NCBI GenBank assembly: GCA_028554795.2 | Contig: CM068832.1 | Coordinates: forward strand, 83,636,049 to 83,700,048 | DNA length: 64,000 bases | Source: Sinohyriopsis cumingii | Taxonomy: Eukaryota > Mollusca > Bivalvia > Unionida > Unionidae | Direction: 5' to 3' | Part shown: piece after piece, positions 53,204 through 64,000 of the stretch | Layout of the letters: each line of letters begins with the position of its first letter | Numbering within the stretch: the first letter of the stretch is position 1 | Notes under the pieces: model-generated | Database searches by the model: none | What the model was told of the DNA's origin: nothing | What the model saw: the letters and a program-made list of their open reading frames with translations, nothing else | Position numbers and translations under genes: made by a program

Positions 53204-53284
53204 AGGCAAAGACAAATTTGCCAGTCCAAGCATGTTGTTGTAGGATTACTCGTTTTCGTTGTATTAGATTTACTCTTTGCGTTA
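53204..53284 (+). pseudogene. Second decayed copy of a CTLD C-terminal exon
   Basis: After the acceptor aatatttcag|, the phase-1 frame reads EAKTNLPVQACCCRITRF followed by RCIRFTLCV. The spacing (AK--x-LP----C-C, then a later C, then LC) parallels the exon at 55,185. At the expected phase-1 donor position the bases are GG, and the nearby GT would give a wrong phase, so it lacks a usable donor. It looks like another dead duplicate of the same exon type, more diverged than the one at 45,074. Confidence 0.4.
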
Positions 53285-55184
53285 GGTCAATATAACTACC
53301 AGTTTCTTTGCTACATTATTATTACTACTACTGTTATAAAGAGAAAAGATCAATCAGCATGCTCATTTCCAAATGTTGCGTCGAGTGGGCGGGTTTACTG
53401 GAATCATGAATGTTTGTTCCAAATACCCATTTGTAGACACTTTATAAATTATCTAAGGGAACGCCTTCAGATCTTTGCATCGGTATCACTTACGACCGAA
53501 ATTACCAGTGTTTGGTGAATGTCTGTCATATCTTTGAAGGTAATTGTCTAATTCCACTTTTTTCTGCTCCATGATCTTAAAGGTCGAATTTTGTCAAATG
53601 AAAAATTGTGACACTTTTGTTACTTGAATACGGCTGTACACCTGGCATTCTCTTCTTTGGACTCATCGTTACTCTAGAACGCAAAACTTACAGGAATTGG
53701 GCTTACGTCAGCACGCAATAAAGCCTCCTATTCATCCTCCATTATGATAGCTTACGGCAATTTGCGAATATGATATTACCAGTTAGCAAGTATTTCAGGT
53801 CTTCGTTCTGAAAAGTTACAGGGCAACAAGGATATACCATTGAAACAAGTCATGGTACGGTTGCCTTAATATGAAAACAGTTTCATCTCTGTGTTACAAA
53901 CGTCTTCAGTTATGCCTTGTGGCACTGGTTTTGGTTCCGAGAAGAGATGCGAGCTTCTAACGAAGCTTTTAACTTCCCAACTCGTCTTGACCGGGCTGGA
54001 CTTGAAAACACATCATGACATTGAATGCATCTTATCTTAGGCATGCCGCCGTGAACTACCGCATTTCGATTTCGTCCCAATTATTTATGATTGGGTAGGG
54101 CTGAAAATGGGTCTCATAGTCAAGAAATCGCTGTGAACCATAACAAGTATCTACCTTAAAAATCTCTTTGCTTCTAGCTGGAAATGAACTAAACTCGTTT
54201 TTTGTTTTATCCTGGTGCCTGCTTCCTTGTTCAGTTACGACATCGGCGTCTCTATTTGACATCGCTGTATCGACCAAACGAAGTGCTCTTATGAAATGAC
54301 AAATGGGTCTCATTAACGGTTAAAATGTCGATGCGATGGTGTTACTGTGGTTTTAACAAAGGCCATCTGTCAGCGAGCTAATCGCCCTCAAAGCAATGTA
54401 GGATGTCTTATGATTAATAACTATTTGAATTATCGCCGTCAGTTGCCTCCTCCTCACTAGTCACGAATCCCACATTTTCAGCTCTGCCACATCGTATGCA
54501 TGCGCATTGTTGTCCACGTTCTAGCTCTCATACAAAGAATAAGTTATAATGATTTGAAATTCACTGTCAATGTCGATAAACTTCATAGGCATTATGACAA
54601 TGGAAGCTATTGACGGTATGAACCACAGCTGAACGTCCCGCGGTACTGCTGTGTCGACAAGCGCTCTTTCTGCACCATGACTAGTGGCCAATATAATAAT
54701 AGACGATATATTTCCGATTTTTCTTTATTTCTGTTTCGACTTTAAATGATTATTATTGCGTAATAAATTTTGCCTACCAATGCTTGCTAGTCAAGGGTAT
54801 GTAACAGACGCAGAGATTGTTGTCAAAACTCCAGTTTTAGAAAGTTAGTTGAAAACATATCAAGATTGTAGCTTAGCGAAAACAGATCCGTGTGGGGTTT
54901 ACAATTGTCTTTAAAGAGGTTTTTGTTGATCAAGCAACATAAACTATGTATTCATGACCAGAAGGAAAAGAAACTCCCTGCAAGATATGTGTGGCCTTTA
55001 TAATTCACCCATTCGAAATTATGAGATTTCAAACAAGTCCTTTCTATCTTAGGAAATATTTAGATATTTGCTAATTTGATTATTCTGCACATTCTAGGAT
55101 GATGTGATTTCCAAAACGGGTAATATTTTATATCATGTATGCTACGCATATAGTTATCGTTCAAATTGTTTTGCTATATTTCAG

Positions 55185-55274
55185 CTAAGAGTGATGATAT
55201 GCCTTTATGCTTTTGTAATGCAAAGTTCATGAGTGAGCAATGTCCATCTAATGCGACGACCTTATGTATACCTT
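55185..55274 (+). CDS. Exon encoding the second half of CTLD 2 (lectin-like gene)
   Basis: This is a 90-bp exon between tatatttcag| and CCTT|gtaagt, phase 1 at both ends, open, 30 residues. It reads AKSDDMPLCFCNAKFMSEQC followed by PSNATTLCIP, with four Cys residues. C-x-C, then C, then a final LC match the layout of CC, C--C and FVC in the 44,391 exon. NAT is a potential N-glycosylation site. Both splice sites are strong. It is shorter than its counterpart by six residues. It should complete the second CTLD begun at 50,932. Confidence 0.65.
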
Positions 55275-57075
55275 GTAAGTATTTTATTAAAAAATATTCT
55301 TAGCACCTTGCCATTATATGGCAATTACCATTTTATAATATATTTCATCATGAGATATTCAATTACATCAGTGAGAGAAAATTAATTTGACCACATTGTC
55401 GATACCCCTTTAATATCACATATTATTTTCAGTTAGTATGTACATTATGCGTAATGTATATTATTCAGACCTATCTTTTCACATTTATGTCTATTCATTT
55501 TTCCTTCTTCTTTTTCTCACCCTAACATGTGTCAAGACTATTTAACCTCTAGTTGCAGTTATGTATTGAATGAGAAACTGTCATCAATATATCCTTTAAA
55601 TTAACCCGAAACAACAAAAAGCAGGGTTCACGTATTAACTTGTTTATAAATGTTTTCCGCATAGAAATTGTCAATGACTGAACTCACATGACCTGTTATT
55701 CTGCATCATGTGTAAACCTACATTATTGTACACATGTTTACAATATTCAACACATTTATGCTGCATGGAATGCCCAACACATGTGCCCAATAGTAGTATA
55801 GTGTGTTAGAAATGTGTAAACTCATGTAGTTGCAGCTTTAAGTTTGGGCTAATTCAATTTGTTCCTTCATTAACTAAATCAGCTGCTTCGTGGACTACCA
55901 CATAACAGCGCCTTTGCAATATTCCGCGTTAGCTTTCTTGTTACAATGTTTCGGATTTAAACTAGCAATAATAGCCGTAAAATGTCATAACATTGCTGGG
56001 ATCTCCTAGAAAGAGCATGTAATTGACAAGGTATAAACGTGTCTTCTTTAGCCGGTAATAAGAATGGCAAAACATATATTTATAGTTTTACATCCTGAAT
56101 TTGCCAAAAATGTACTTTCTTAGTTCTGCAAATGAGAACGACATGAACTATATCATGGGTTCTAAAGCTTGATTACACATTTCAAAATTGTACTGTAATT
56201 TTGACTATATTCCAAGTGCAATAACATCTTCTTTACTGTATTTAAAATGAAATAATTTTTCCAAAGTGTCTATTTGATAATTACAATTGAGAGAGTTCAT
56301 ACCTTTCCACATTATGGTTCCAAGCATTCCATGAAAGAGCAGAAACACACATGCAGACGAGTCCAGACGCCTCTCTCGCTGCTGAAATCAGATGTACTTC
56401 ATGAAGAAGTGAGACAAATACATCCAGTTAATGATCATGCAATTTAGTCTAATCGACAAAAATACCAAAGTCCTTTTAATCCTGACTAAATGGAAAAGTT
56501 GTTGCAAAGTGCATTAATTCACCATATGACAATATATGTATAATTTAGGTATACCAAAACAATTTCTTTCAAAAGTGATGTCGAGCGTGTAACTAAGTTC
56601 AAATGTCGCTGGGCGTAGGTATATGCGCATTATAAGTATTATTGTGTACTGATGAATCTGCGCTTGTGTATTTAGTTAGGAACACATCATAAATTCAATT
56701 ACTATTTTTACATAAGTGTATTTTTTTCATACAATTAAACTTTTGGTAGAATAAGAAAATGAATATATAATAAAAACTTTGTTGCATTTCAGAAATTATA
56801 AACTCGTTTTGTCGAATAAATATACTGCACTCAAAAGGTCATGCAGTATCCATCCAAAGAAACGAAGTTCTATAAGAATACACAAACTTATGCAGACTGA
56901 ATGACATATGGTGCGTATTGTAAGACAGACTATTGACTGCGTACAGCTATACAATCGGTTAAGCAGCATATGCAACTGTCAGCACAATGATAACGTTGCC
57001 TGAATCGAATGTAAACATGAGGAATCACGTCATTGTAAGGTAATATTTCACCGATAACGTGGATAATTTTCTTTT
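55275..57075. other. AT-rich DNA, presumably intron
   Basis: One splice-like candidate at 56,794 (after gcatttcag) gives 27 codons to a stop, containing EIINSFCRINILHSKG. Its only phase-1 donor is weak (AAAG|gtcatg). I do not call it. Confidence 0.35.
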
Positions 57076-57079
57076 GTCA

Positions 57080-58300
57080 TTTTTAGCTTTGCCAGGAGTG
57101 ACACTTCAACGTTTTCACTTGACGTTTACAAAATTGTCTTCCAAATCTCTCAGTTCACAGGAATCAAAATATTCCCTGCTTTGATCGTTGGTAAAGTAGC
57201 GGACTACATTTTGAGTTTCTGTTTGATGACTGCCGTTAATGGTTTTAACTTGAACCTCTATGTTTTTGATGGGGAAAACTGCTAAGTAAAAGTGTCCTTA
57301 ATTGTTTGTTTCTTGTTGCATAGATGCGCATACAAGAAAATAAGACAAAGCTTCGGTAGAAAATGATGATTTGAATTTTAGGAACACGTTCTCCACAGCA
57401 CATCCAGAGATTGTTTTCGAAGACAGGAACTATGAAACTGAGGGACAGGATAGATGTTGTGTTTGATTGCCACTTATTCACTTAAGTCAGGGACTTGTGA
57501 AGTGGCAATCCAATAATGAAACCGATGTGAATATCCTTTCCAACTTACATTCTCTTGTTGAAGTGGATGTTTCCAGTACTTTACTTTTTTCGATAAAGAA
57601 TCTTCAGATATAGTTCACATCGTCCTTTTTCTGTTCACTAGTTATATCTCAGACAGTAAAATGTTCCATTTAACACTTCCCTATTCAAGTGTTTTAATTT
57701 ATAGCCAAGATGATGGTCCTTTTACAAAAGCAATTCGGTTGTCTAGGTAGGTAAAGAAACTTTGTAATATGAGCTTCTGGTTTGCCTAATGCAATTCCAA
57801 TCTCAAGTCTTTAACACGATGTCTTGCTTTATGGATACCGTTGACATTCCAAGCAATCGGTGAAACACTGTCATTTTCTTTTCAGGGGTCGCTTCATAAA
57901 GTGTATATCAGTTACTGGATTGTCAGGATTGATTTAATTTTTCAAGTGACGTTGGAACACTGGCTTTAGTTTCAGAATTTTGACTGGTGCCATAATGAAT
58001 GTGTCTTACTTTCGATTATTTTTGAAAATCGTTGTTCAGAAATTCATTCCTTTCTCTGCTCCTCATCGGAGAGATTGACAGCCACTTTGTTTCAAATCCA
58101 GTTTAAAGCGCGCACTAACTCTGAACTTGTTTTAGAAGTCAAATGAACTACCAAGCTAATTTTTAAAAGACTTTGAATAAACAATACGAATATTTGTTTT
58201 CCATAATTGTACGCTGTTAAAGAGGACACATCAGCTAAATCATCCTGCCCTTGATGATTGATGCCAGCCACTTTGTTTTGACTTTGTAAATATTTCGCCC
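57080..58300 (-). pseudogene. Coding-like remnant, possibly a LINE
   Basis: On the minus strand several broken frames look protein-coding. IAWNVNGIHKARHRVKDLRL (about 57,864-57,805) resembles the S/AWNVNG start of an APE-type endonuclease. NVVRYFTNDQSREYFDSCEL (about 57,215-57,155) and further stretches upstream (about 58,110-57,930) are also coding-like. Frames change and stops intervene. I infer a decayed non-LTR element but cannot name the clade. Confidence 0.35.
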
Positions 58301-59938
58301 AATGGGTTTGTCTAAGTTTATGTTATATGTTCATGATTATATAGTATATATTAATATAAGTGTCGCTTGCACAAAGCATGCTTAATAAACGTTACGTTCA
58401 AGGTCTGACCTTGTCTGCAAATTATATTTTTTTACATTAGAACTTTCTGCTGTGTCAAAGGACATGTGACAACGTGTATATAAAGGGTCTTTATAAGCAA
58501 GGTCTTTATTTCTATTTCATATATGTCGCTAGGAATCTATGACCAGAGTCTTTGTTGTTGTTTTCAGCATAATTTGATAGGAATTATTGATTGAGCTTAT
58601 TCGTTGTAATTACAAAGTGCTCAATCACTTGTTGCACTAAAACACTAATTTGGGATCATTTGAGCACTCATTCAAAGGCGTTCTGAATTATATCATTCTG
58701 AGATGTTCAAGACTACTATAATTCAATCAGACATTCCATACGTTTAGAACAGGACATTGATGCATATTTGAGATATAATTAACTATAGTGTACATTTCGT
58801 GTACATGTTCACTTTGTAATATAGACAAATATATTATTTGTTTATTTTATTAAACTTGATAGTTTCGATACTTTCTGTTACTTTGTTTAAGGCTATAGAG
58901 CCGTAACAGTAACGTGTACTTCAATGATTCGTCCAACCGCTAGCACGATCTGGCAGACATACACTTTCAAGTTTGGGATTAGCACTCGATACCACTTTTT
59001 AACTCCTTAACCTGTGTATGTTCAAGATTTTAGTAAGTGCTATCTAAACTTGTCGTGATGATGGGATGAAATATGGTGCGTTCGCTACTCACTGTTTAAA
59101 CCTGCTCTTAAATTATTGTCGTATTTGAGAGACGATTTTATTATTGATATAGTTTACACTTACATTATATGTTTGCTTTTTCTGTTGAAGATGCAAGTTT
59201 ACTAAGTATTGAAGCAGCCGATGTTTGAAACACGTTTTGTTTGTCTTTTGCCATCACTGTAGTTGTGTCTGTCTTGGTGGCGTTTGTTTTGCATTTATTA
59301 TCGACATGAAATCCCTAAGAATAGGTTTAGCTGTATCGTTAAAAGAGTTTTGGTAAAATAGTAAAATACGTTGCTATAGTTGACCCTATTGTTGAAATAT
59401 TTTTGTTTGTGACAAATTGGCTTGATCCATTGACGATTGTAACACTTGTTTTAACTGTGATATCTCAATGTCATTAGGATTCCGAGGTTAGTGCGGTATC
59501 CGTTGTTTGTTCCACAATTAGGTTCCAGCTATCGATTGTATGGATGAATGTGTCTGCACAAATATACATTTGTGTTGTCTTTCCTTAGAGTTTTCTCCGT
59601 CTCCTTATCTCATGCCTTCTCCAACAAGTGGTTCAGCATTCAATCCTATCTAAGGGGAAGCCACTTTCAACGACAGTCCTATCAGACGGCTTTGACATTC
59701 TTCTTGTTTAACCATAATTTGTTTCTTTCGACTGTTGGTTATTTTAATTTTCTTCATTTTGGTAAAGGAAGTTACGATGTTTTCCTAATCGTTTAATCTG
59801 GATATTAAACAAATGTACCGTTCTCTTTAAACATAAAAAATACACACTCTATTGTATCAATGATTTCTATGGGCACTTGCTGAGTAATGTCTTTTGACAA
59901 TGAATGATTCAATCTAGTCAGTACGAACAAAACAGATC

Positions 59939-61268
59939 TGTCACATAATTGTATAAATCCTTTTATTTATAAAATACATGTACTAGGGTTTCGTTTTCTT
60001 GTGTGCAACGATACCCGAGTGTGATTGATGTATATTGTACAAAGCTTTCGAAATAGGGAGTTCAGTTCATCCTATGCCACACGTGCGAAGTGCTTTCTAT
60101 ATGAAAAACCGAATACTTCCAGCGCACAGACATATATTGCGGCATCGTATGTGTATGAATGCCTCGGCTTAAGACAAAATATATACGTTATGGAACGTCT
60201 TTTAGGACTATTGTACTACCACGTTTATTTTTGTATAGTTTCTATGTAGCTTTGGCTTATGTAGTATCATTCAAATATTTTCGTTTATTGTTTTTGACTT
60301 AGCAAGACATTCATATTAGCACTATATAAAGTTGCTTTTTTAAGAAACGTTTAGTACTGTTGGATTCTTGTCGGGCACGGTTGGTTCACTTCTGAACTTG
60401 TGCATTGTTTTGTAATTATTGTGTCCATAATGTTATCTGTGTAACTTTCCATATATAACCATATATGACGTGTTATCGTGTATGACCGTGTCATGCATTG
60501 TGCACGGTGTTATATGTATTTTCAGTTGAGCAGAGTGATCGGAGTGGTTGAAGTGGTCGGACTGACCAGAGTGACTAGCATGATCAGAGTGATCAAAATT
60601 ATCGGAGTGATCGGAGTCTTCGTGGTACAAGCTTTAAAGCTAACCATATGAATTGACCGTAACAGCTGTGAAGCTGAACTAGAGCAGCCGTAGAGCTGAT
60701 TAAATTGTTACTTTTCGAGTAGTAATCGGGTGTTGCTGACCGAGAGTGGTGGGTGCTGATTGCTTGATTGACCAACCTGGAATATTGACTGCTTGATTGA
60801 CAAGTGTGACTGGTAGCCACATTTGCTGGTGACGGAGTGTATAACTCCATTCATGTACTTTTTTAGCCGGGGGCTAAGCATTAGTGTTTGTAATACCCAG
60901 TGTGTTGTTGGGACTGTATAGATAATTTGTACATTTCGCCCTTTGTTTTCATCATTTTCACATTTTCACTATTTGAGTGAATACATTTTTACTATATGAG
61001 TGAAATACCTCAGTGTTACTATATGAGTAAGTCACATCAATCTTTCGTTGTGAAATCACTGTGAATCATTTATTCATTGTCCATGTACTGTATAAGATCA
61101 TTTATTTGTATTTCCATTATTATGTTCGTGCGGATTATGTTAATTAATCCAATATTTGGATATTATACGCACACATTAATCATAATTATATTATATTCAA
61201 GTCGTTAGTCATTGAACATTGTAATGTATCACCATCAATCCGAAATCCCACCCGGTTAACTTGTTACA
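59939..61268 (-). mobile_element. Solo LTR (1,330 bp), same family as 15,616-16,843, inverted
   Basis: On the minus strand it begins TGTAACAAGTTAACCGGGTG at 61,268 and ends with TGTGACA at 59,939. It aligns over its whole length with the LTR at 15.6 kb: ataaccgggtg start, atagtaaaaatg block, cagcttcacagctg block, tcgggtatcgttg block and an A-rich end. Flanking 5-mers are agatc (59,934-59,938) and atatc (61,269-61,273), 4 of 5 matching, compatible with an aged target duplication. It contains the same imperfect 9-bp array (gatcggagt units, about 60,530-60,625). It lies in the region between CTLD 2 and the candidate terminal exon. Confidence 0.87.
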
Positions 61269-61806
61269 ATATCAATGTTTAGCCAAAAGAGGAAGGAGTT
61301 CGTTTATTGTCCCTTTCTGGAGTAGGATATTGTATTTGGAAGTTTATGGTGATGTGGCCGTGTTGGATATATATTTTGTTTAGTAACAAGTCACTAAACT
61401 GAATCAATCCCACGATTCCTTTTCACACTGGAATTGTTCTTCACCGATTGTACTCATGTCCGATCATCTTTGTCAGATGAACAATCAGATGTTTTCAACT
61501 TACTAAAGTGTTACAGTTATTGTTGATATAAATATAGTAGGCTTTGTAACACCGCTGTTCTTGTACGTGTGTCTGAGTGTACGCCACAGCCGCTAAACAA
61601 ATAAACGTTGTCACCTCTGCAGAAAGAGAAGTTTAGTTTGAAATAGGTTGTTATTGTATCATCAAAGGAAGACACATAGGTGTCAAATCAAATTTGGCAA
61701 ACGTCATCGTGAACGGAGAAGAAGATGTGTTTTTATGATACATCGTCACATATTGGACCTGTTTTCTGGAGTAAGCGCGCATCGCAACAGTAGTACATCT
61801 TTCCAG

Positions 61807-61967
61807 CAGGATATTTTTCTCTTGGGACTTTCTTTATCTGCCCTTCCTTTTTATTGTGCGTCGTTCCTGCACCACCGACTCTCTTCATTATTTTCCTTGT
61901 GGGATATTTGATATCTTGCTTTGTTCTAGCTTTGGTTTTATTATTCCGCTATAAAAGGAACAAATGA
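61807..61967 (+). CDS. Candidate terminal exon: transmembrane helix and short basic tail
   Basis: After an acceptor (acatctttccag|) the phase-1 frame is open for 53 codons to TGA at 61,965-61,967. It contains PTLFIIFLVGYLISCFVLAL followed by VLLFRYKRNK and the stop, about 24 hydrophobic residues and then a basic stop-transfer tail. This would anchor the lectin-like protein as a type I membrane protein with a very short cytoplasmic tail. An AATAAA lies near 62,239. The acceptor is only moderate. A cysteine- and hydrophobic-rich stretch before the helix is unusual, and exons between 55,274 and here are not identified. So the link to the gene is a hypothesis. Confidence 0.33.
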
Positions 61968-61969
61968 CA

Positions 61970-64000
61970 CGTCATAAAGAATCATTTACACCAGCATTGA
62001 ACATGTTTTGGTTTTCGTGGACTGAGGCTCTAATCTCGGATCTACAAGTTACGAAAACGCTTCTTTATGCTTTTCCAAAAGGCCTTTGATTCTCAGCTGT
62101 TGAGGATGATATTGAAAGGAAGTCATGTCGAACAATATTTGCTGGATGTTTATATAGTTTTCTTCCTTTAGGATAATGCTACAGGAGGTCTGGAAATGTC
62201 AGAATCTCATTTTTGCTGAACAGATTGATACGGAATCTCAAATAAACGGAAGTGATAGTTTTACAGCTATACATCAGTATGTGAGCGCATCGACGGAAGA
62301 ATAAGTCAACACAGGTTTTCCTTCCTGATTGGCTAACAATTGCAAATGAGATTTATCTTTGAAATTCGTAAACTAAACCACATATGGGTAAAAAGACTAA
62401 TGGTTTGATGAGGTTTACTTGTTTAAATCTAGTTTGTGTGATATAAACTATATTAGCTTTACGATGATATCCTTTTCGTGTAAACCAAAGTTTAGCTTAT
62501 ATTTTGTCATCCCTTATATGTCATCTAATATGATAAGATTTGATTGAAGTCAAACACGAGATACATTTATCAAATTGATTTGGATTTTCCTTGGTATTGT
62601 TTGAGTAATGTGAAAACCGATTGACACTCTTTGTAATATATATATTTAATTGGTTTGGACGATCAAGCAAGAGTAGTTTGTGTTTGAATAAACGTTTGAA
62701 AACTTCGATGTCGCCTACATTGCCGGGTCTATTAATCCACATCTTAAAGGGGTGACCACAGTCCTCCCAACTTTGACGATCTAATCTGCCGTCAATCGCG
62801 TTCAGAACAATAAGAATGGGGATGATGATGATGATAATATTAATCAGGTTTACGTATTTTTTCCTGTAGTCGTTGCAGCGTTGGTAACTCGAGCAATTTG
62901 CCAAAAATAATTATGTTTCATATCTTGTATGAGAATGGACTTCTCTCTTCTGTGCGATATATATTTGTATCTTTGTGTAAAGGTATGTGTATCAGCGCCC
63001 CCAACCTTCAATTGTTGGATGGTATTTTGTTTATATCGAAGAACTTTGTGCATGCGCCTGGATAGTATATAAAGGAAATTAGGTGGTATATTTTAGGAGT
63101 TTCTGATTAGAAAGATAATAAAATGTTTGTGTGTGTTAATGTCGTAATCAACAAGCTGGTTAATCATTATATGGTGTATGTTGGATTGTATATACAAATT
63201 TTAACATAACCATTAACATATGACCATAAAATCATTTAAATCCATGTACACTTTCGACCGCAAAAGCACTTATGACTATACACATTTGACTCTATTAATG
63301 TTATTAACCACATAATACCGTCTCATGTTAGACTTATTGACCACTTAACGTACGACTTCTCATATGACCACATATGCCTCGAGCTCCGCTTGTTAACCAA
63401 TGGATAATTTCAACATAAAATTTACCACTGACCCCAAGGAGGTTCTGCATATATATAATGAAAAGACCATAGTAGTACACCGGGTGTACCCTATAACAAT
63501 TACATTATAATGTCTGTTTATAAATGTAATCAATATATGTTTCGTTCCTATGTGTGGAACGAATGCCGTTTATTATTAAAAAATCCCCCCCCCAAATAAA
63601 ACAACATCAGCGAGAACAAAATGAAAAGCAATACACTAACTCTATAGGAATCAAAAAACTTGTTTCTATTCATTATTCGAATGTGAATGATAGCTTTTTC
63701 AGGATCTGCAACTGACGTCTTTTGTTTTGCTTGTTTTCAATGGACATATTGACGCACCTGGAAATGTATGAATAAACACAAGTCATGTTATAAAGGTAAA
63801 ATTTTCATGTACATATGCAACTGTTAGTTTAGATTTAGTGCTTTGGGAAAAAGGTGATGCAAATGTAAAATATAGAATTCTAAACCATGTATGCAAATCT
63901 ATAGCTGATGCCGGATGATTACAAGAGGTTACTCAAATCAAGATTACTGTCATTGAGCTCTCTCTCTGTCTCTCGCACTTATCCTTTTTATTATTAATCA
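61970..64000. other. AT-rich DNA, no gene recognised
   Basis: Two adjoining minus-strand open frames (62,904-62,521, 127 codons, and 63,053-62,850) contain no domain I recognise. The first includes RPGNVGDIEVFKRLF, and it could be an old element fragment. No other structure is seen. Confidence 0.35.

Larger units (their letters stand above)
51118..55184. other. Intronic region within CTLD 2, with two weak exon candidates
   Basis: This holds a (TTA)n tract (52,310-52,385), a possible short exon at 52,724-52,783 and a decayed exon copy at 53,204-53,284, listed separately. A minus-strand open frame at 54,313-54,056 has no recognised content. Confidence 0.4.

Noticed and set aside
57085-57190. 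Plus-strand exon candidate after catttttag, open in one frame to a GTAAAG donor
   Set aside because: The same DNA is coding-like on the minus strand (NVVRYFTNDQSREYF region), so the plus frame is probably a shadow, and its phase does not fit the phase-1 exons.

Overview
This is eukaryotic, invertebrate DNA. It is AT-rich, has no dense gene packing, is full of (TA)n, (TATG)n and (TTA)n microsatellites, and carries many decayed transposable elements of kinds common in lophotrochozoans. The tRNA-derived SINE at the left edge and the RTE-like LINE resemble families I associate with molluscs, so a mollusc (bivalve or gastropod) is my best guess. That is an inference, not a species call.

Layout. 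1-5 kb: a SINE, a foldback MITE, a hAT-type terminus, large (CA)n/(TA)n tracts and a second SINE copy. 5-15.4 kb: mostly single-copy-looking AT-rich DNA with microsatellites and no gene I can defend. 15.5-20.0 kb: a decayed RTE-like LINE on the minus strand, split by a solo LTR with a perfect 5-bp target duplication. 20.4-20.6 kb: a pogo-like terminus and a hairpin. 21.9-28.3 kb: a plus-strand remnant of a Polinton/Maverick (adintovirus-like) element. It contains a packaging ATPase, a retroviral-type integrase carrying a near-perfect 486-bp tandem duplication, and two capsid-region genes, all broken. A 5'-inverted SINE has inserted into it. 31.1-32.3 kb: a decayed Ty3/Gypsy pol on the minus strand.

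34.36-55.3 kb, possibly to 62 kb: the one host gene I can support, on the plus strand. It is assembled from a signal-peptide exon and two pairs of exons that together resemble highly diverged C-type-lectin-like domains (CTLDs). All five core exons use phase-1 introns. A candidate terminal exon at 61.8 kb would supply a transmembrane helix and a short basic tail, giving a type I membrane receptor with tandem CTLDs. The gene contains a 0.68-kb tandem duplication in which the second copy of one exon has lost its splice donor and last cysteine, plus a further decayed exon of the same type. Its introns hold a 5'-truncated CR1/L2-like LINE, a tRNA-derived SINE with target duplications and a second solo LTR of the same family as the one at 15.6 kb. 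The gene model is inferred from sequence alone; no transcript evidence was available.
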